From Galeruca laticollis (lineage: Eukaryota; Arthropoda; Insecta; Coleoptera; Chrysomelidae), in NCBI GenBank assembly GCA_963921935.1, contig OY998176.1, positions 49,749,813 through 49,813,812 on the forward strand: a DNA stretch of 64,000 nucleotides, given 5' to 3'. Positions 58,401 to 61,293 of this stretch are shown here, piece by piece. Below the pieces are notes generated by a model that had not been told where the DNA came from, did no database searches, and saw only the letters and a list, made by a program, of their open reading frames with translations. Each line of letters starts with the position of its first letter. The first letter of the stretch is position 1. Both the position numbers and the translations under genes were made by a program.

Positions 58401-60123
58401 TTCCGCAAGTTTTTAAAATTTTTGAGCAGGAACGACATCTTGCTTGAGAGTTATCAATCTTTTCAAAATATTCCCAATATTTACTTTTTGGTGGCATCTT
58501 ATTAATTTATCTAAAAAAGTATCGTATTACCGACCTACATTGTTTGGTATTCTATTTTTACATTTTGTAAGAAATGATATTTTTGGCTATTTTTTGTTAT
58601 TTAATTAATAAAAATAATTTTATTGATTTCTCTTACCGTTTAAAAATTGGTTAAATAAAAGCTTCAGCACTAAATCAAAAAAACTTATTACTTATCAAAA
58701 ACCTGGATATATATCACTCAAGATGACGACTGGCTTTTCATTACTTATATTTGAGATTTTTACTGTTTTCTGTTAATCCCAGAAATACCAAAAAAATCTC
58801 CGAATAAAAAATCAACCTATAGATTGTTCAATGAATTACATTTATGAATAAAAAAAAGTAATCTACTTTTAAACGGTGTCGTGCCCCATCTATTTATTAA
58901 AGCTGCAATCAAAATTTCTAAGTAGATCGAGATTAGTGTCTTTCTACCTTCTAAACCTCTTTTCTCTTGACGAAATCTTATCTTTATAATGAGTAGAAAA
59001 AGAAAATCATAAGGCTGGTAACAGTGGCAACTATCAATTCATATTAACGTGTTGTTTGTTGCCTACCTATCCTTCCATAAAATATTGCATTATCGATGTT
59101 CTATTAGTGATATTAGACTATCGATGTCTTCGATATTAGTAGTATTTGACATCGATGTTGAAACATCGATGTTTTAACTTTAAATATCGATGATCATCGA
59201 ATATCGATAATCATCGAACATCCCTAACCCACTGTACTGGTCCCGGTGACCTGAAAATCAATAGGGATCATCTGACAGACGCCCTGAATAATGTCCAATC
59301 ATTTCATTGGTCACTTGTATACACTCAGAGGCTGTATGGCTGAATCATGCTAACAAACAGAAATTTCTCCAAAAATAACCAAAAACGTAGTTTATCTGGA
59401 ATTATAAGACCCGTTGTACTGGTTCCGGTGTGCTGAAAATCAATAGGGTTGATCTGTGAGATACCCCGAACAATATACAATCATAACATTGGTCACTTGT
59501 ATACACCCAGAGGCTGTATGGTGCCAATAAGAAAAAGTGGCCGACGACAATGACATACACACAGGATATTTTTCTTCTAAAAACCCGTTTCAACTTTTTT
59601 TGGGATAAACCAATATTTTTTTCGCATCTTAGATGAGGTGGGGTGGAAAAATAAGATGATATATTTAGCAATCAAGAAATGAAGGATAGACTGGACGTGG
59701 AGGTACTTGAACAAATTATTAAACGATCAAAATTTAGTTTGGTGAAGGTACATTAAAGAATGGATAATTGGGATCGAGGGAGTATGGGAAACTAAATATA
59801 CGTTAACTATGGCAGCTAATGAATCAATATTTTTACACTGCATAATTAGTAAAATTGAAAAAATTACCTCACAAGTTTGGCAGCCTCCAAATCCCATACT
59901 TTAAGAGCCCCCGCTCTTGATCCTGCGCACACTAGCTCTTCTAATTGATTAAATTGTACACAATCGACTGCAGTTGTATGACCACTCAGACTCATGAAAC
60001 AACTTTGTTTTCCTACTGCCCATAAATTCACCTTCTTATCGTCACCTCCAGTAACCAATACTCTACCGGATTTATGTCCCAATGCCAGGCAGTTGACATT
60101 TGCATTGTGTGCCATAAAATCTT
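462..60123 (-). CDS. KATNB1: Katanin p80 WD40 regulatory subunit, partial, 8 exons
   Basis: Regulatory subunit of the katanin microtubule-severing complex; it targets and activates the p60 AAA ATPase at centrosomes and spindle poles. Eight exons join with GT..AG sites and matching phases: 60123-59868, 36922-36777, 31678-31269, 22109-21821, 21449-21387, 10902-10766, 4763-4583, 727-462. The 582 codons encode six WD40 repeats (about residues 1-235), a low-complexity linker containing DYNEIF and [10 protein letters not shown], and the conserved pre-con80 motif [12 protein letters not shown]. Linker motifs and exon order match vertebrate KATNB1. The N-terminal exon (about 15 residues) and the C-terminal con80 p60-binding domain are outside the window. 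No frameshift or stop occurs in any exon, so the gene looks functional. Introns are 22.9, 5.1, 9.2, 0.37, 10.5, 6.0 and 3.9 kb and are mostly transposon sequence. Confidence 0.93.
1195..1735 (-). pseudogene. decayed, internally deleted mariner-type transposase
   Basis: Minus-strand pieces match the widespread insect SETMAR-like mariner transposase. [18 protein letters not shown] and [20 protein letters not shown] (about 1730-1610) form the helix-turn-helix. Next come an EMVGID..SV piece and a [19 protein letters not shown] piece, then a jump to [19 protein letters not shown] and [12 protein letters not shown] near 1200, which is the C-terminal signature. The whole DDE catalytic core is missing and several stops are present. 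It lies in the last visible katanin intron. 728-1194 holds nothing else I recognise. Confidence 0.75.
1746..2662. other. intron sequence, nothing recognised
   Basis: No domain is recognised. A 77-codon minus ORF (2210-2443) has no recognisable homology, although its composition is less AT-biased than its surroundings; it may be old TE sequence. Confidence 0.5.
2663..2778. repeat. 58-bp tandem duplication
   Basis: Two adjacent units start with CTTCTGTTT at 2663 and 2721, share CTCCCTAGTTTAACAAGAA and CTTCAGGTTAA, and differ at a handful of positions. Confidence 0.9.
2981..3012. repeat. (TA)n microsatellite
   Basis: About 16 uninterrupted TA dinucleotides. Confidence 0.97.
3211..3330 (+). repeat. 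possible tRNA-derived SINE with duplicated 3' part
   Basis: GGTGGTGTAGAGTTAAGGCA resembles an RNA polymerase III A box, and GTTTAAATCC about 55 bp downstream resembles a B box. The segment AACTGTTTAAAT..CAATCAACTTTAC (3268-3328) recurs almost exactly at 3442-3503. No poly(A) tail or target duplication was found, so the SINE call is tentative; the 60-bp direct repeat is clear. Confidence 0.4.
3790..4565 (+). mobile_element. LINE 3' end (reverse transcriptase C-terminus plus 3' UTR)
   Basis: The plus frame reads [30 protein letters not shown] and [20 protein letters not shown], then [13 protein letters not shown], the C-terminal tail typical of Jockey/CR1-type reverse transcriptases. Internal stops show decay. 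The 3' UTR ends with AATAAAG and a (TCTCTCTG)-type tail at about 4540-4570, directly beside the katanin exon 7 donor. It is 5'-truncated, as usual for LINEs. Confidence 0.75.
4583..4763 (-). CDS. KATNB1: katanin p80 exon: variable basic linker
   Basis: Acceptor CATTTCAG|GTTTATG, donor AAAG|GTAAAT. It encodes [20 protein letters not shown] followed by a basic, Ser-rich segment ending in SEANINKG. Phase 0 in and phase 1 out both fit the neighbours. A LINE tail with a TCTC-rich end (plus strand) lies within about 10-20 bp downstream of the donor. Confidence 0.82.
4770..6165. other. intron sequence with GC-rich patch, unclassified
   Basis: Mostly AT-rich. 5500-5660 is strikingly GC-rich (ACGCGTGC, GGGCTACGTGACCGG, GTGAGTGGCGCGACG) and is followed by AT-rich sequence with polyadenylation-like signals. 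It could be a solo LTR, but no paired ends were found. Confidence 0.4.
6318..7209 (-). pseudogene. USP2-like ubiquitin-specific protease retropseudogene, 5'-truncated
   Basis: An intronless copy of the catalytic core of a USP2/USP8-type deubiquitinase. It reads [40 protein letters not shown], zinc-binding pairs CTHCGHC and [10 protein letters not shown], then [18 protein letters not shown], the His box [14 protein letters not shown], and [19 protein letters not shown]. One in-frame TGA (about 6437) interrupts the segment after YCRYPYT. The N-terminal Cys box with the nucleophile is absent, so the product cannot be active. About 140 bp of 3' UTR-like sequence ends at a run of eight T (6170-6177), i.e. 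a short poly(A) on the minus strand. Lack of introns plus the A-tract point to retroposition. Confidence 0.85.
7590..8150 (+). mobile_element. LINE fragment with RNase H domain (R1/I-like)
   Basis: The plus strand reads [20 protein letters not shown], then [20 protein letters not shown] and [10 protein letters not shown], and downstream [13 protein letters not shown] sequence. [14 protein letters not shown] is the RNase H (His/Glu) motif of R1/I/LOA-type LINEs. The same family recurs at 21180-21330. Stops and frameshifts throughout. Confidence 0.7.
8151..9245. other. intron sequence with one unassigned ORF
   Basis: A 65-codon minus ORF (8511-8708) ends [27 protein letters not shown]. Its composition looks protein-like, but I do not recognise it. 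The rest shows nothing. Confidence 0.4.
9278..9900 (-). pseudogene. Tigger/pogo transposase remnant with one terminus
   Basis: The minus strand reads [19 protein letters not shown] and [20 protein letters not shown] followed by KSVDGNI, the DDE segment of pogo/Tigger transposases (the second catalytic Asp is in QDNASSH). After frameshifts, [13 protein letters not shown] (about 9435) matches the later C-terminal part. TAGTAGAACCTCGATTATCT at 9281 is a typical Tigger terminal inverted repeat; the opposite end was not found. Confidence 0.7.
9901..10765. other. intron sequence, nothing recognised
   Basis: AT-rich. 9930-10160 is less AT-rich but gives no recognisable protein. Confidence 0.5.
10766..10902 (-). 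CDS. KATNB1: katanin p80 exon: variable linker
   Basis: Acceptor TATTTTTCAG|AACCAC, donor GATCAG|GTAAAT. It encodes [20 protein letters not shown].. ending in SRSKSNLDQ. No conserved domain is expected here. The assignment rests on strand, order, consensus splice sites and exact phase: two bases complete a Glu codon, and the exon ends on a codon boundary. Confidence 0.82.
10903..12410. other. intron sequence, nothing firmly recognised
   Basis: Several ORF-sized stretches (11082-11369 minus, 11475-11762 plus) lack recognisable domains. At 12255-12360 the plus strand reads [24 protein letters not shown], a possible zinc-knuckle remnant of unknown origin. Confidence 0.45.
13090..14380 (+). mobile_element. 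Mariner-like element (DD41D type), nearly intact
   Basis: Terminal inverted repeats of about 30 bp: the left end starts CGGTATCCGCCAAAATAAAC at 13090, and the right end, read inward from 14380, starts CAGTATCCGCCAAAATAAAC. Both are flanked by the target dinucleotide TA (13088-13089 and 14381-14382). The 1291-bp element contains one transposase gene and sits inside the LINE reverse transcriptase. Confidence 0.95.
13226..14336 (+). pseudogene. Mariner (DD41D) transposase with one N-terminal frameshift
   Basis: The natural start is ATG 13226 ([18 protein letters not shown]). A frameshift near 13281, where about two bases seem missing, separates it from [16 protein letters not shown]. The remaining 344 codons are open. 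They hold a helix-turn-helix (residues about 15-90), catalytic Asp in [12 protein letters not shown], Asp in [12 protein letters not shown] and Asp in [13 protein letters not shown]. There are 41 residues between the second and third acidic residues, which fits the DD41D (rosa-like) group rather than DD34D mariners or DD34E Tc1. The C-terminus [12 protein letters not shown] is typical of the superfamily. One repaired frameshift apart, it looks recently active. Confidence 0.9.
14916..14949 (-). ncRNA. candidate hammerhead ribozyme core in PLE tail (left arm)
   Basis: Exact inverted copy of the right-arm core: CTGACGA, GATA/TATC stem, GAAA, palindrome ACAATTGT, GTC. Confidence 0.5.
15211..15513 (-). 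pseudogene. PLE GIY-YIG endonuclease C-terminus, left copy
   Basis: It begins at [20 protein letters not shown], the GIY-YIG-like nuclease segment that follows the reverse transcriptase in Penelope-like elements. [14 protein letters not shown], then [20 protein letters not shown] and SPLINCLLK follow before the stop. It is 5'-truncated: no reverse transcriptase is present. It extends about 13 residues further toward the N-terminus than its inverted partner. Confidence 0.85.
15503..15756 (+). pseudogene. PLE GIY-YIG endonuclease C-terminus, right copy
   Basis: Inverted twin of the left copy, starting at [20 protein letters not shown] and running to SPLINCLLK. It differs at only a few residues (LEVLH for LQVLH, RRHL for RKHL, VVNE for VINE). 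The ATG upstream at 15454 lies in the spacer and is not native. Confidence 0.83.
16018..16051 (+). ncRNA. candidate hammerhead ribozyme core in PLE tail (right arm)
   Basis: CTGACGA (core CUGANGA), a stem-loop GATA..TATC, GAAA, then ACAATTGT forming a palindromic stem III ending in the cleavage triplet GTC. The palindromic minimal stem III is as in dimeric hammerheads of Penelope-like elements and the schistosome satellite. One U is bulged at the base of stem II, and stem I shows only about 3 clear pairs, so activity is uncertain. Confidence 0.5.
16351..16414. repeat. (TA)n microsatellite
   Basis: CATACATACATA followed by about 28 TA units. Confidence 0.97.
16440..17285 (+). pseudogene. unrecognised decayed coding sequence
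   Basis: Plus-frame pieces look coding: [20 protein letters not shown], and a 101-codon ORF (16790-17095) with [20 protein letters not shown] and [21 protein letters not shown] sequence, followed after a stop by [21 protein letters not shown] do not recognise the family. Frame breaks suggest a dead TE or retrocopy. Confidence 0.35.
17335..17965 (+). mobile_element. LINE reverse transcriptase C-terminal fragment
   Basis: It reads [31 protein letters not shown], then [36 protein letters not shown] and AGHCGGL..AKAHPGL. These are hallmarks ([28 protein letters not shown]) of the C-terminal half of common insect endonuclease/reverse-transcriptase LINEs. Several frameshifts. Confidence 0.75.
19079..19740 (+). 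pseudogene. LINE ORF1 remnant
   Basis: Frames change several times: [60 protein letters not shown], then [20 protein letters not shown] and [20 protein letters not shown] with [15 protein letters not shown]. The order matches ORF1 proteins (DUF4780-like) of insect I/R1-type LINEs. Nucleic-acid binding is inferred from the family. Confidence 0.65.
19751..19911 (-). mobile_element. PLE tail insertion in LINE ORF1
   Basis: The minus strand contains TTTTGACAAAGC, a CTA..TAG stem, then GTGAAACGCGTCAACCAG, the hammerhead-like signature (GAAACGCGTC) of Penelope-like elements, and ends in TTATATTGTTTTATTTC. ATACCTTCC occurs on both sides (19742-19750 and 19912-19920), a candidate target duplication. 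The distal 40 bp match the palindrome at 36507-36594. Confidence 0.65.
21387..21449 (-). CDS. KATNB1: katanin p80 micro-exon: proline-rich linker
   Basis: A 63-bp exon with acceptor ATTCCAG and donor CTGG|GTAAGT. It encodes [20 protein letters not shown], matching human SRTPPRRSEPFPAPPEDD directly after the DYNEIF segment. Phases join cleanly to both neighbours, and only 371 bp separate it from the preceding exon. Confidence 0.9.
21821..22109 (-). CDS. KATNB1: katanin p80 exon: end of propeller and linker
   Basis: Acceptor TTTACAG|ATTGGTGC, donor GGAC|GTGAGT. It starts [20 protein letters not shown], equivalent to human [20 protein letters not shown]. A Ser/Glu-rich linker follows and ends in [16 protein letters not shown], equivalent to human IQNAEDYNEIFQPKN. 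One base is left for the next exon. Confidence 0.92.
22190..22515 (+). mobile_element. LINE reverse transcriptase C-terminal fragment
   Basis: Plus-strand frames read [38 protein letters not shown], then [20 protein letters not shown] and [13 protein letters not shown]. This is the same C-terminal signature as 17335-17965 but a different subfamily. Confidence 0.75.
22740..23725 (+). mobile_element. LINE fragment, RT tail plus RNase H (R1/LOA-like)
   Basis: It reads [20 protein letters not shown] and [20 protein letters not shown], then [20 protein letters not shown], and [19 protein letters not shown] in the RNase H domain. The conserved catalytic-type Asp/Asn and the VPGH motif are visible; several stops. 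Confidence 0.75.
26142..26535 (+). mobile_element. solo LTR, gypsy type, 4-bp target duplication
   Basis: It starts TGTTACGAAGCAGC and ends AACATTACA, flanked by ATAA (26138-26141 and 26536-26539). The uninterrupted site is visible in a neighbouring repeat unit at 26611-26650. A TATA-like TATATAAAG near 26286, followed by CGACCAGCGGG, and several AATAAA signals support an LTR. Strand is inferred from the TATA box. Confidence 0.85.
26861..26960 (-). mobile_element. PLE tail fragment in foldback arm
   Basis: About 100 bp matching the outer end of the PLE arms at 14846 and 16127, including the hammerhead GAAA/ACAATTGT/GTC half (26933-26950). The match stops before the CTGACGA core, so this ribozyme copy is incomplete. 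Confidence 0.75.
27504..27818 (+). CDS. unassigned 104-codon ORF, possibly LINE-derived
   Basis: Very basic ([20 protein letters not shown], then [17 protein letters not shown]). The piece [17 protein letters not shown] vaguely resembles the K.LGV.R.DRIRN..I segment of LINE C-termini, but I cannot confirm it. No introns or host-gene features. Confidence 0.25.
   Translation: MKKIIPAKMNIKKIKNIGIYQYYTEGRIGYLPKNQRKLLKYHRKVLGVKRSDKRRNDNIKKVFKTKRAMQALEDARLVRTLNQNKLRKSGEKNWDVRSIGKNND
27820..28690. other. intron sequence, nothing recognised
   Basis: AT-rich, no recognisable coding or repeat structure. Confidence 0.5.
28701..28831. repeat. GC-tipped hairpin element
   Basis: An imperfect palindrome running from ATAGTATCTTACTCGCGTAT to ATACGCTCG..AATATACTAT, with paired GTTATTATTC / GAATAATAGC and TTATGCCACTCG / CGTGGCAGTAA and the tip CGCTGGCG. 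It resembles the hairpins at 62257 and 62539. Confidence 0.8.
28870..30935 (-). mobile_element. CR1-like LINE: ORF1 and endonuclease, 3' part lost
   Basis: Minus strand. ORF1 begins at 30914; ORF2 begins about 30219 with the endonuclease [42 protein letters not shown] and DSHHPPL. It continues into the linker ([35 protein letters not shown]). The reverse transcriptase is missing: the copy stops at about 28870 beside the hairpin. Several frameshifts. Retaining the 5' end while losing the 3' end is the reverse of normal LINE truncation. Confidence 0.8.
30687..30914 (-). pseudogene. CR1-like LINE ORF1, PHD-type zinc finger
   Basis: [35 protein letters not shown] and [12 protein letters not shown] show the Cys4-His-Cys3 spacing of the PHD-like finger that begins many CR1-family ORF1 proteins. 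The ORF ends early, and basic ORF1 sequence follows in another frame to about 30222. Confidence 0.7.
31269..31678 (-). CDS. KATNB1: katanin p80 exon: WD repeats 4-6
   Basis: Acceptor TTTTAG|GTACGG, donor CAATTG|GTAAGT. It encodes [70 protein letters not shown] and [18 protein letters not shown], ending in NQL. These match the human blades from SPDGKWLAS to WEPERCFDVVLVNWGKV and NDQL. Two bases complete a Gly codon at the start; the exon ends on a codon boundary. Confidence 0.94.
31740..32364. other. intron sequence with small palindromic duplication
   Basis: AATGAGGCATAACCTCATTGTGA occurs twice in tandem (31939-31984); its first 19 bases are self-complementary. Nothing else is recognised. 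Confidence 0.6.
32365..33095 (+). pseudogene. decayed DDE transposase (IS630-Tc1-mariner superfamily)
   Basis: [40 protein letters not shown] and [20 protein letters not shown] lead to YMDEV at the position of the first catalytic Asp (YLDET in intact relatives). Downstream, [20 protein letters not shown] matches the GK..RLI.LH.G segment. Frameshifts and stops follow; the last catalytic residues are not visible. Confidence 0.65.
33100..33635. other. unassigned sequence with minus-strand ORFs
   Basis: Two overlapping minus ORFs (33174-33488 and 33314-33580) occupy a less AT-rich stretch ([20 protein letters not shown]). No family recognised; it may be LINE 5' sequence. Confidence 0.3.
34490..34830 (-). 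mobile_element. LINE C-terminal fragment inserted in the other LINE
   Basis: The minus strand reads [47 protein letters not shown] and [15 protein letters not shown], the WYGH..R and G..PRERD type C-terminus of another LINE subfamily. An ATT repeat follows at about 34823-34845. Confidence 0.6.
36507..36633. mobile_element. palindromic PLE-tail insertion with 13-bp target duplication
   Basis: Arms of 37 bp (36507-36543 and 36558-36594, AACTATGAAATAAAACAATA.. and its complement) surround a 14-bp spacer. The insert is flanked by ATCCTTAAAGCTT at 36494-36506 and 36634-36646. Removing the insert and one copy restores the LINE reading [11 protein letters not shown]. The arm matches the PLE tail end at 19755-19790. 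Confidence 0.85.
36777..36922 (-). CDS. KATNB1: katanin p80 exon: WD repeat 3
   Basis: Acceptor TATTTTAG, donor AAGG|GTAGGT. It encodes [18 protein letters not shown], then [17 protein letters not shown] and [14 protein letters not shown], matching human TLMGHKANICSLDFHPYG. Phases on both sides agree with the neighbouring exons (1 base in, 1 base out). The exon is short and has no ATG-initiated ORF. Confidence 0.92.
36923..38310. other. intron sequence, nothing recognised
   Basis: A 136-codon plus ORF (37500-37910) has no recognisable domain and an unusual hydrophobic composition. Confidence 0.5.
38321..40956 (+). mobile_element. piggyBac-like transposon, complete ends
   Basis: Flanked by TTAA on both sides (38317-38320 and 40957-40960). 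Short inverted ends: left CTCTTTCACTCATAGC and right, read inward, CCCTTTCAGTCATGAC. It contains one decayed transposase gene and lies in the 22.9-kb katanin intron. Confidence 0.93.
38825..40770 (+). pseudogene. piggyBac-like transposase with a small intron, frameshifted
   Basis: ATG 38825 starts [20 protein letters not shown], an acidic N-terminus. A 49-bp intron (38976-39024, GTAAG..TTTTAG) fits in phase and leads into [20 protein letters not shown]. The core shows the three piggyBac acidic positions: Asp in [11 protein letters not shown] (about 39669), Asp in [10 protein letters not shown] (about 39925) and Asp in [16 protein letters not shown] (40255). A C-terminal Cys-rich finger ([20 protein letters not shown]) ends at 40767. 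At least four frameshifts or stops lie between 39515 and 40255. Related to PGBD4-type elements. Confidence 0.85.
41583..41700 (+). pseudogene. mariner transposase C-terminal fragment (first copy)
   Basis: [20 protein letters not shown] followed by [14 protein letters not shown] and a stop, the C-terminal helix and G.HFEHL tail of the same transposase, joined directly to 5' untranslated sequence. It shows that the left copy lost its coding interior. Confidence 0.8.
42149..42649 (+). pseudogene. mariner-type transposase N-terminal half
   Basis: [60 protein letters not shown] and [20 protein letters not shown] form the paired helix-turn-helix of a mariner-superfamily transposase. It continues to DPNYLRHI, where the first catalytic strand should begin, and is then cut by unrelated sequence. 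I start at ATG 42149 because an upstream ATG (42119) adds a non-conserved leader. Confidence 0.8.
43188..44080 (+). CDS. unassigned three-exon gene fragment, probably TE-derived
   Basis: Exon 1 43188-43355 ([20 protein letters not shown].. to DDLNMS, donor TCG|GTAAGT), exon 2 43673-43792 ([20 protein letters not shown].. to GHED, donor GAT|GTAAGT), exon 3 from 43873 ([20 protein letters not shown]..). All junctions are phase 0. Exon 3 has a run of nine T at 43993, where a frameshift switches to [16 protein letters not shown] before a consensus donor at 44080. Acidic N-termini followed by a basic domain are common in insect TE-linked proteins of unknown name. It lies inside the composite mariner. 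Confidence 0.45.
44085..46855. other. very AT-rich sequence, nothing recognised
   Basis: Extremely AT-rich. 45180-45330 is less so (ACCACTTCCGGTGACAGACG) but not coding. A 63-codon plus ORF at 46050-46241 is not recognised. Confidence 0.5.
46860..47045 (+). repeat. minisatellite of primer-binding-site-like units
   Basis: Four units of about 53-58 bp, each containing a palindrome such as CCCCCAACGTGGGGC preceded by TTTAACTGG. This closely resembles the LTR-end plus primer-binding site of gypsy-type elements (TGGCGCCCAACGTGGGGC). Unit starts near 46860, 46917, 46970 and 47022; the last is partial. Confidence 0.75.
47078..47137. repeat. (TA)n microsatellite
   Basis: About 30 TA units between the minisatellite and the LTR candidate. 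Confidence 0.97.
47181..48346 (-). mobile_element. candidate gypsy-type LTR next to a minus-strand PBS
   Basis: On the minus strand, TGGTGCCCAAAACGTGGGGC (47180-47161) reads as a primer-binding site directly after ...ATAATAATT. An upstream start AGTTAGTTGAATTTGAAATC near 48346 fits the AGT..AATT ends of errantivirus-like LTRs. No second LTR, target duplication or gag/pol was found below 47160, so the left boundary and LTR length are provisional. Confidence 0.4.
48592..48706 (+). repeat. direct repeat, copy 1
   Basis: About 115 bp from ACCTTTCAAATTATTGATAA to GATAGAGGATATGTATTAA, repeated with about one mismatch at 49256-49370, 664 bp away. Confidence 0.88.
49256..49370 (+). repeat. direct repeat, copy 2
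   Basis: Second copy of the repeat at 48592; it runs straight into a (TA)n tract (49367-49404). Such spacing could reflect short LTRs or a local duplication. Confidence 0.88.
49597..49896 (+). pseudogene. TE domain remnant fused to mariner transposase C-terminus
   Basis: 49597-49755 reads [20 protein letters not shown], then [20 protein letters not shown], a domain (KRR..Y.F....VCK.FF..TL.IS) seen in TE-linked insect proteins, possibly the same element as 43188-44080. It is followed directly by [20 protein letters not shown] and [15 protein letters not shown], the end of the mariner transposase. The join marks the right border of the foreign insert. Confidence 0.6.
50247..51065. other. intron sequence, nothing recognised
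   Basis: AT-rich; no gene or element end seen. Confidence 0.5.
51072..51660. repeat. inverted pair of PLE-like tails
   Basis: Arms of about 160 bp (51072-51236 and 51499-51660) separated by about 260 bp. The right arm on the plus strand holds GAAAATGGCAATACGCCGAA followed by ACGTAG, i.e. a stem (TGGC..GCC) followed by GAAAC as in hammerhead-bearing PLE termini. The left arm is its complement. The 75-codon ORF in the left arm (51047-51274) is a by-product. No target duplication found. Confidence 0.65.
51665..52435. other. intron sequence, nothing recognised
   Basis: AT-rich, no features seen. Confidence 0.5.
52440..52620 (-). mobile_element. LINE C-terminal fragment
   Basis: The minus strand reads [20 protein letters not shown], then [10 protein letters not shown] and [16 protein letters not shown], the conserved tail (VPIVIGATG.., QK.VLLGTA.I.RK.L) that often ends LINE polyproteins in animals. 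It is distinctly less AT-rich than its flanks. Confidence 0.55.
52650..53000 (+). pseudogene. unassigned fragment with VKEEID/IKQE motifs
   Basis: [31 protein letters not shown] and [20 protein letters not shown] resemble the acidic leader of insect zinc-finger or TE-linked proteins. Frame breaks indicate a dead copy; identity unknown. 53000-53340 shows nothing. Confidence 0.3.
53480..53649. mobile_element. 170-bp hAT-type MITE
   Basis: Ends CAGTGGCGTAACTA and ATAGTTACGCCACTG are inverted repeats. The 8-bp target duplication GTGGAAAA is exact (53472-53479 and 53650-53657). No coding capacity. Confidence 0.92.
56192..59226 (-). mobile_element. hAT transposon, complete ends, nested in foldback arm
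   Basis: Ends TAGGGATGTGCGAT (56192) and, reading inward from 59226, TAGGGATGTTCGAT. The 8-bp target duplication ACCCACTG is exact (56184-56191 and 59227-59234). Both subterminal regions carry many ATCGAT-type motifs (56213-56310 and 59090-59218). It holds one transposase gene on the minus strand. 58500-59090 is untranslated. Confidence 0.95.
56512..58497 (-). pseudogene. hAT (ZBED-like) transposase with a single in-frame stop
   Basis: The reading frame starts [20 protein letters not shown] with a BED finger ([21 protein letters not shown]). One TAA stop (58267-58269) interrupts it, then 582 open codons follow without frameshift. Conserved hAT features: [71 protein letters not shown] and the C-terminal dimerisation motif [20 protein letters not shown]. 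About 660 residues in all, the usual length. One nonsense change (assuming an otherwise sound frame) separates it from an intact gene, so insertion is recent. Confidence 0.92.
59868..60123 (-). CDS. KATNB1: katanin p80 exon: WD repeats 1-2
   Basis: Acceptor TTTTTTTACAG precedes AAGATTTTATGG; donor GAG|GTAATT. It encodes [12 protein letters not shown].., ..[23 protein letters not shown] and [19 protein letters not shown], close to the human WD1-WD2 segment, including the near-identical DLEAAK. The exon opens in phase 1 (two bases complete a codon), so the ATG at 60115 is an internal Met. The true start lies in an upstream exon that I could not find before 64000. It ends with AG of an Arg codon, completed by G of the next exon. 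Confidence 0.93.
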
Positions 60124-60755
60124 CTGTAAAAAAATAAAAATTTAAAGAACGGTAGTTGCTTTCGTAACATCAGTCTCATTTGGTCCATGGACTGTCAATG
60201 AAAATAATAAATCTGTATCACATCTAAATTGATAATCCTTAAAACGTTAACATAATGTTTTTCATCATCTGACTTTTTGATAATCAAGAAGAGCTTTCAG
60301 ACGTTGAAACGTGAGTACACAAAGCAAACTAAACTTTACGGATATTTGTACATTAACAGAGAATTGCATATTAAAGACTTTAGTACATGGCCACTACTCC
60401 AGGGGGATAGCCGAGGAGGCCATGCAAACCTCTCAAGGACGCTTTTCCCAATATCGTTGTGCGCTATGAAGAATAGCGTCCTGCCCTATGTGACCCTGCA
60501 TAGCAATGGCTTCTAAAGCCTTTGTTGTGAACTGAATCGATTTGCTCTTTTTTCATTTTACTAATTAATAAAGATTCTTTTAGAAAAAGTGGTGTTTTGT
60601 TAAGAGAAATGCCTCTCTTAGAGGCTTATTTTATTAAAATGGTATTTTAAATAACATTTCCCTGTTTTCAAGTTGTTTTTTCTTAATGAGATCATTTTAC
60701 CCCCATCTCCTCTATATTCATATATTATATCTCAACATACTGGCAAATAAAAAAT
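60124..60755. other. katanin upstream intron, small GC-rich patch
   Basis: No katanin first exon was identified. 60380-60520 is less AT-rich (CACTACTCCAGGGGGATAGC, CGCTATGAAGAATAGCG) and resembles a TE fragment I cannot name. Confidence 0.45.
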
Positions 60756-61293
60756 AGGTGAGTTAGAGGCCTAGAAGCGTCGAACACAACAAAAATAGAA
60801 GATGCAACGTCTGCATTGATTTATATATAAGGATAGATAAATGTAGTGTGTTCTAGATTTTCAGTCGACATTAATTGTACGGCCAATCTCAAATTGTAAC
60901 AAATTTGTGTAAATAAAATTTTGTTAAAAAGTATTATCTTCAGTAAAATACGTAATTGGCGCAGTCCACAGTAGGATCCGTGCGGTTGTGAAGAACGTTC
61001 ACAGTGCCGATTGAAGAACTTCCACAGTTTGATGTTTTGACACAGGGTTGGGCTGATTAAAATCACGATTAAAATCATGTTTTAAATCGCTTGATTTTTA
61101 AAATTAAAATCATGATTTAGAATCAATTTTTTTCTTTTTTATTCAGAACCAGATTACAACATAATATGAAAGTTTTCTCAAAAATTAAAAGAAGTATCTG
61201 CTTTTAGCAACAACAACAAAAAAGAAGTACATAATTCCAAATTCTTAAACTAAACGTAACACCTAAATTTTATTACTCTATATTTTCAGTCTA

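Larger units (their letters stand above)
53340..59655. repeat. second foldback element with ~180-bp tandem units in both arms
   Basis: The left arm has plus-oriented units marked by TTTCGGTTTGTTAGCACGAT near 53430, 54020, 54194, 54367, 54543 and 54662. The right arm has the inverse (AACAAACCGAAATTTCTCC) near 55662, 55834, 56127 and 59354. Outer parts also pair: GTCGTTGTCGGCCACTTTTC near 53845 against GAAAAAGTGGCCGACGAC near 59532. The centre (54840-55500) is single copy with no clear gene. A MITE (53480) and a hAT element (56192) are nested in the arms. Confidence 0.82.
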
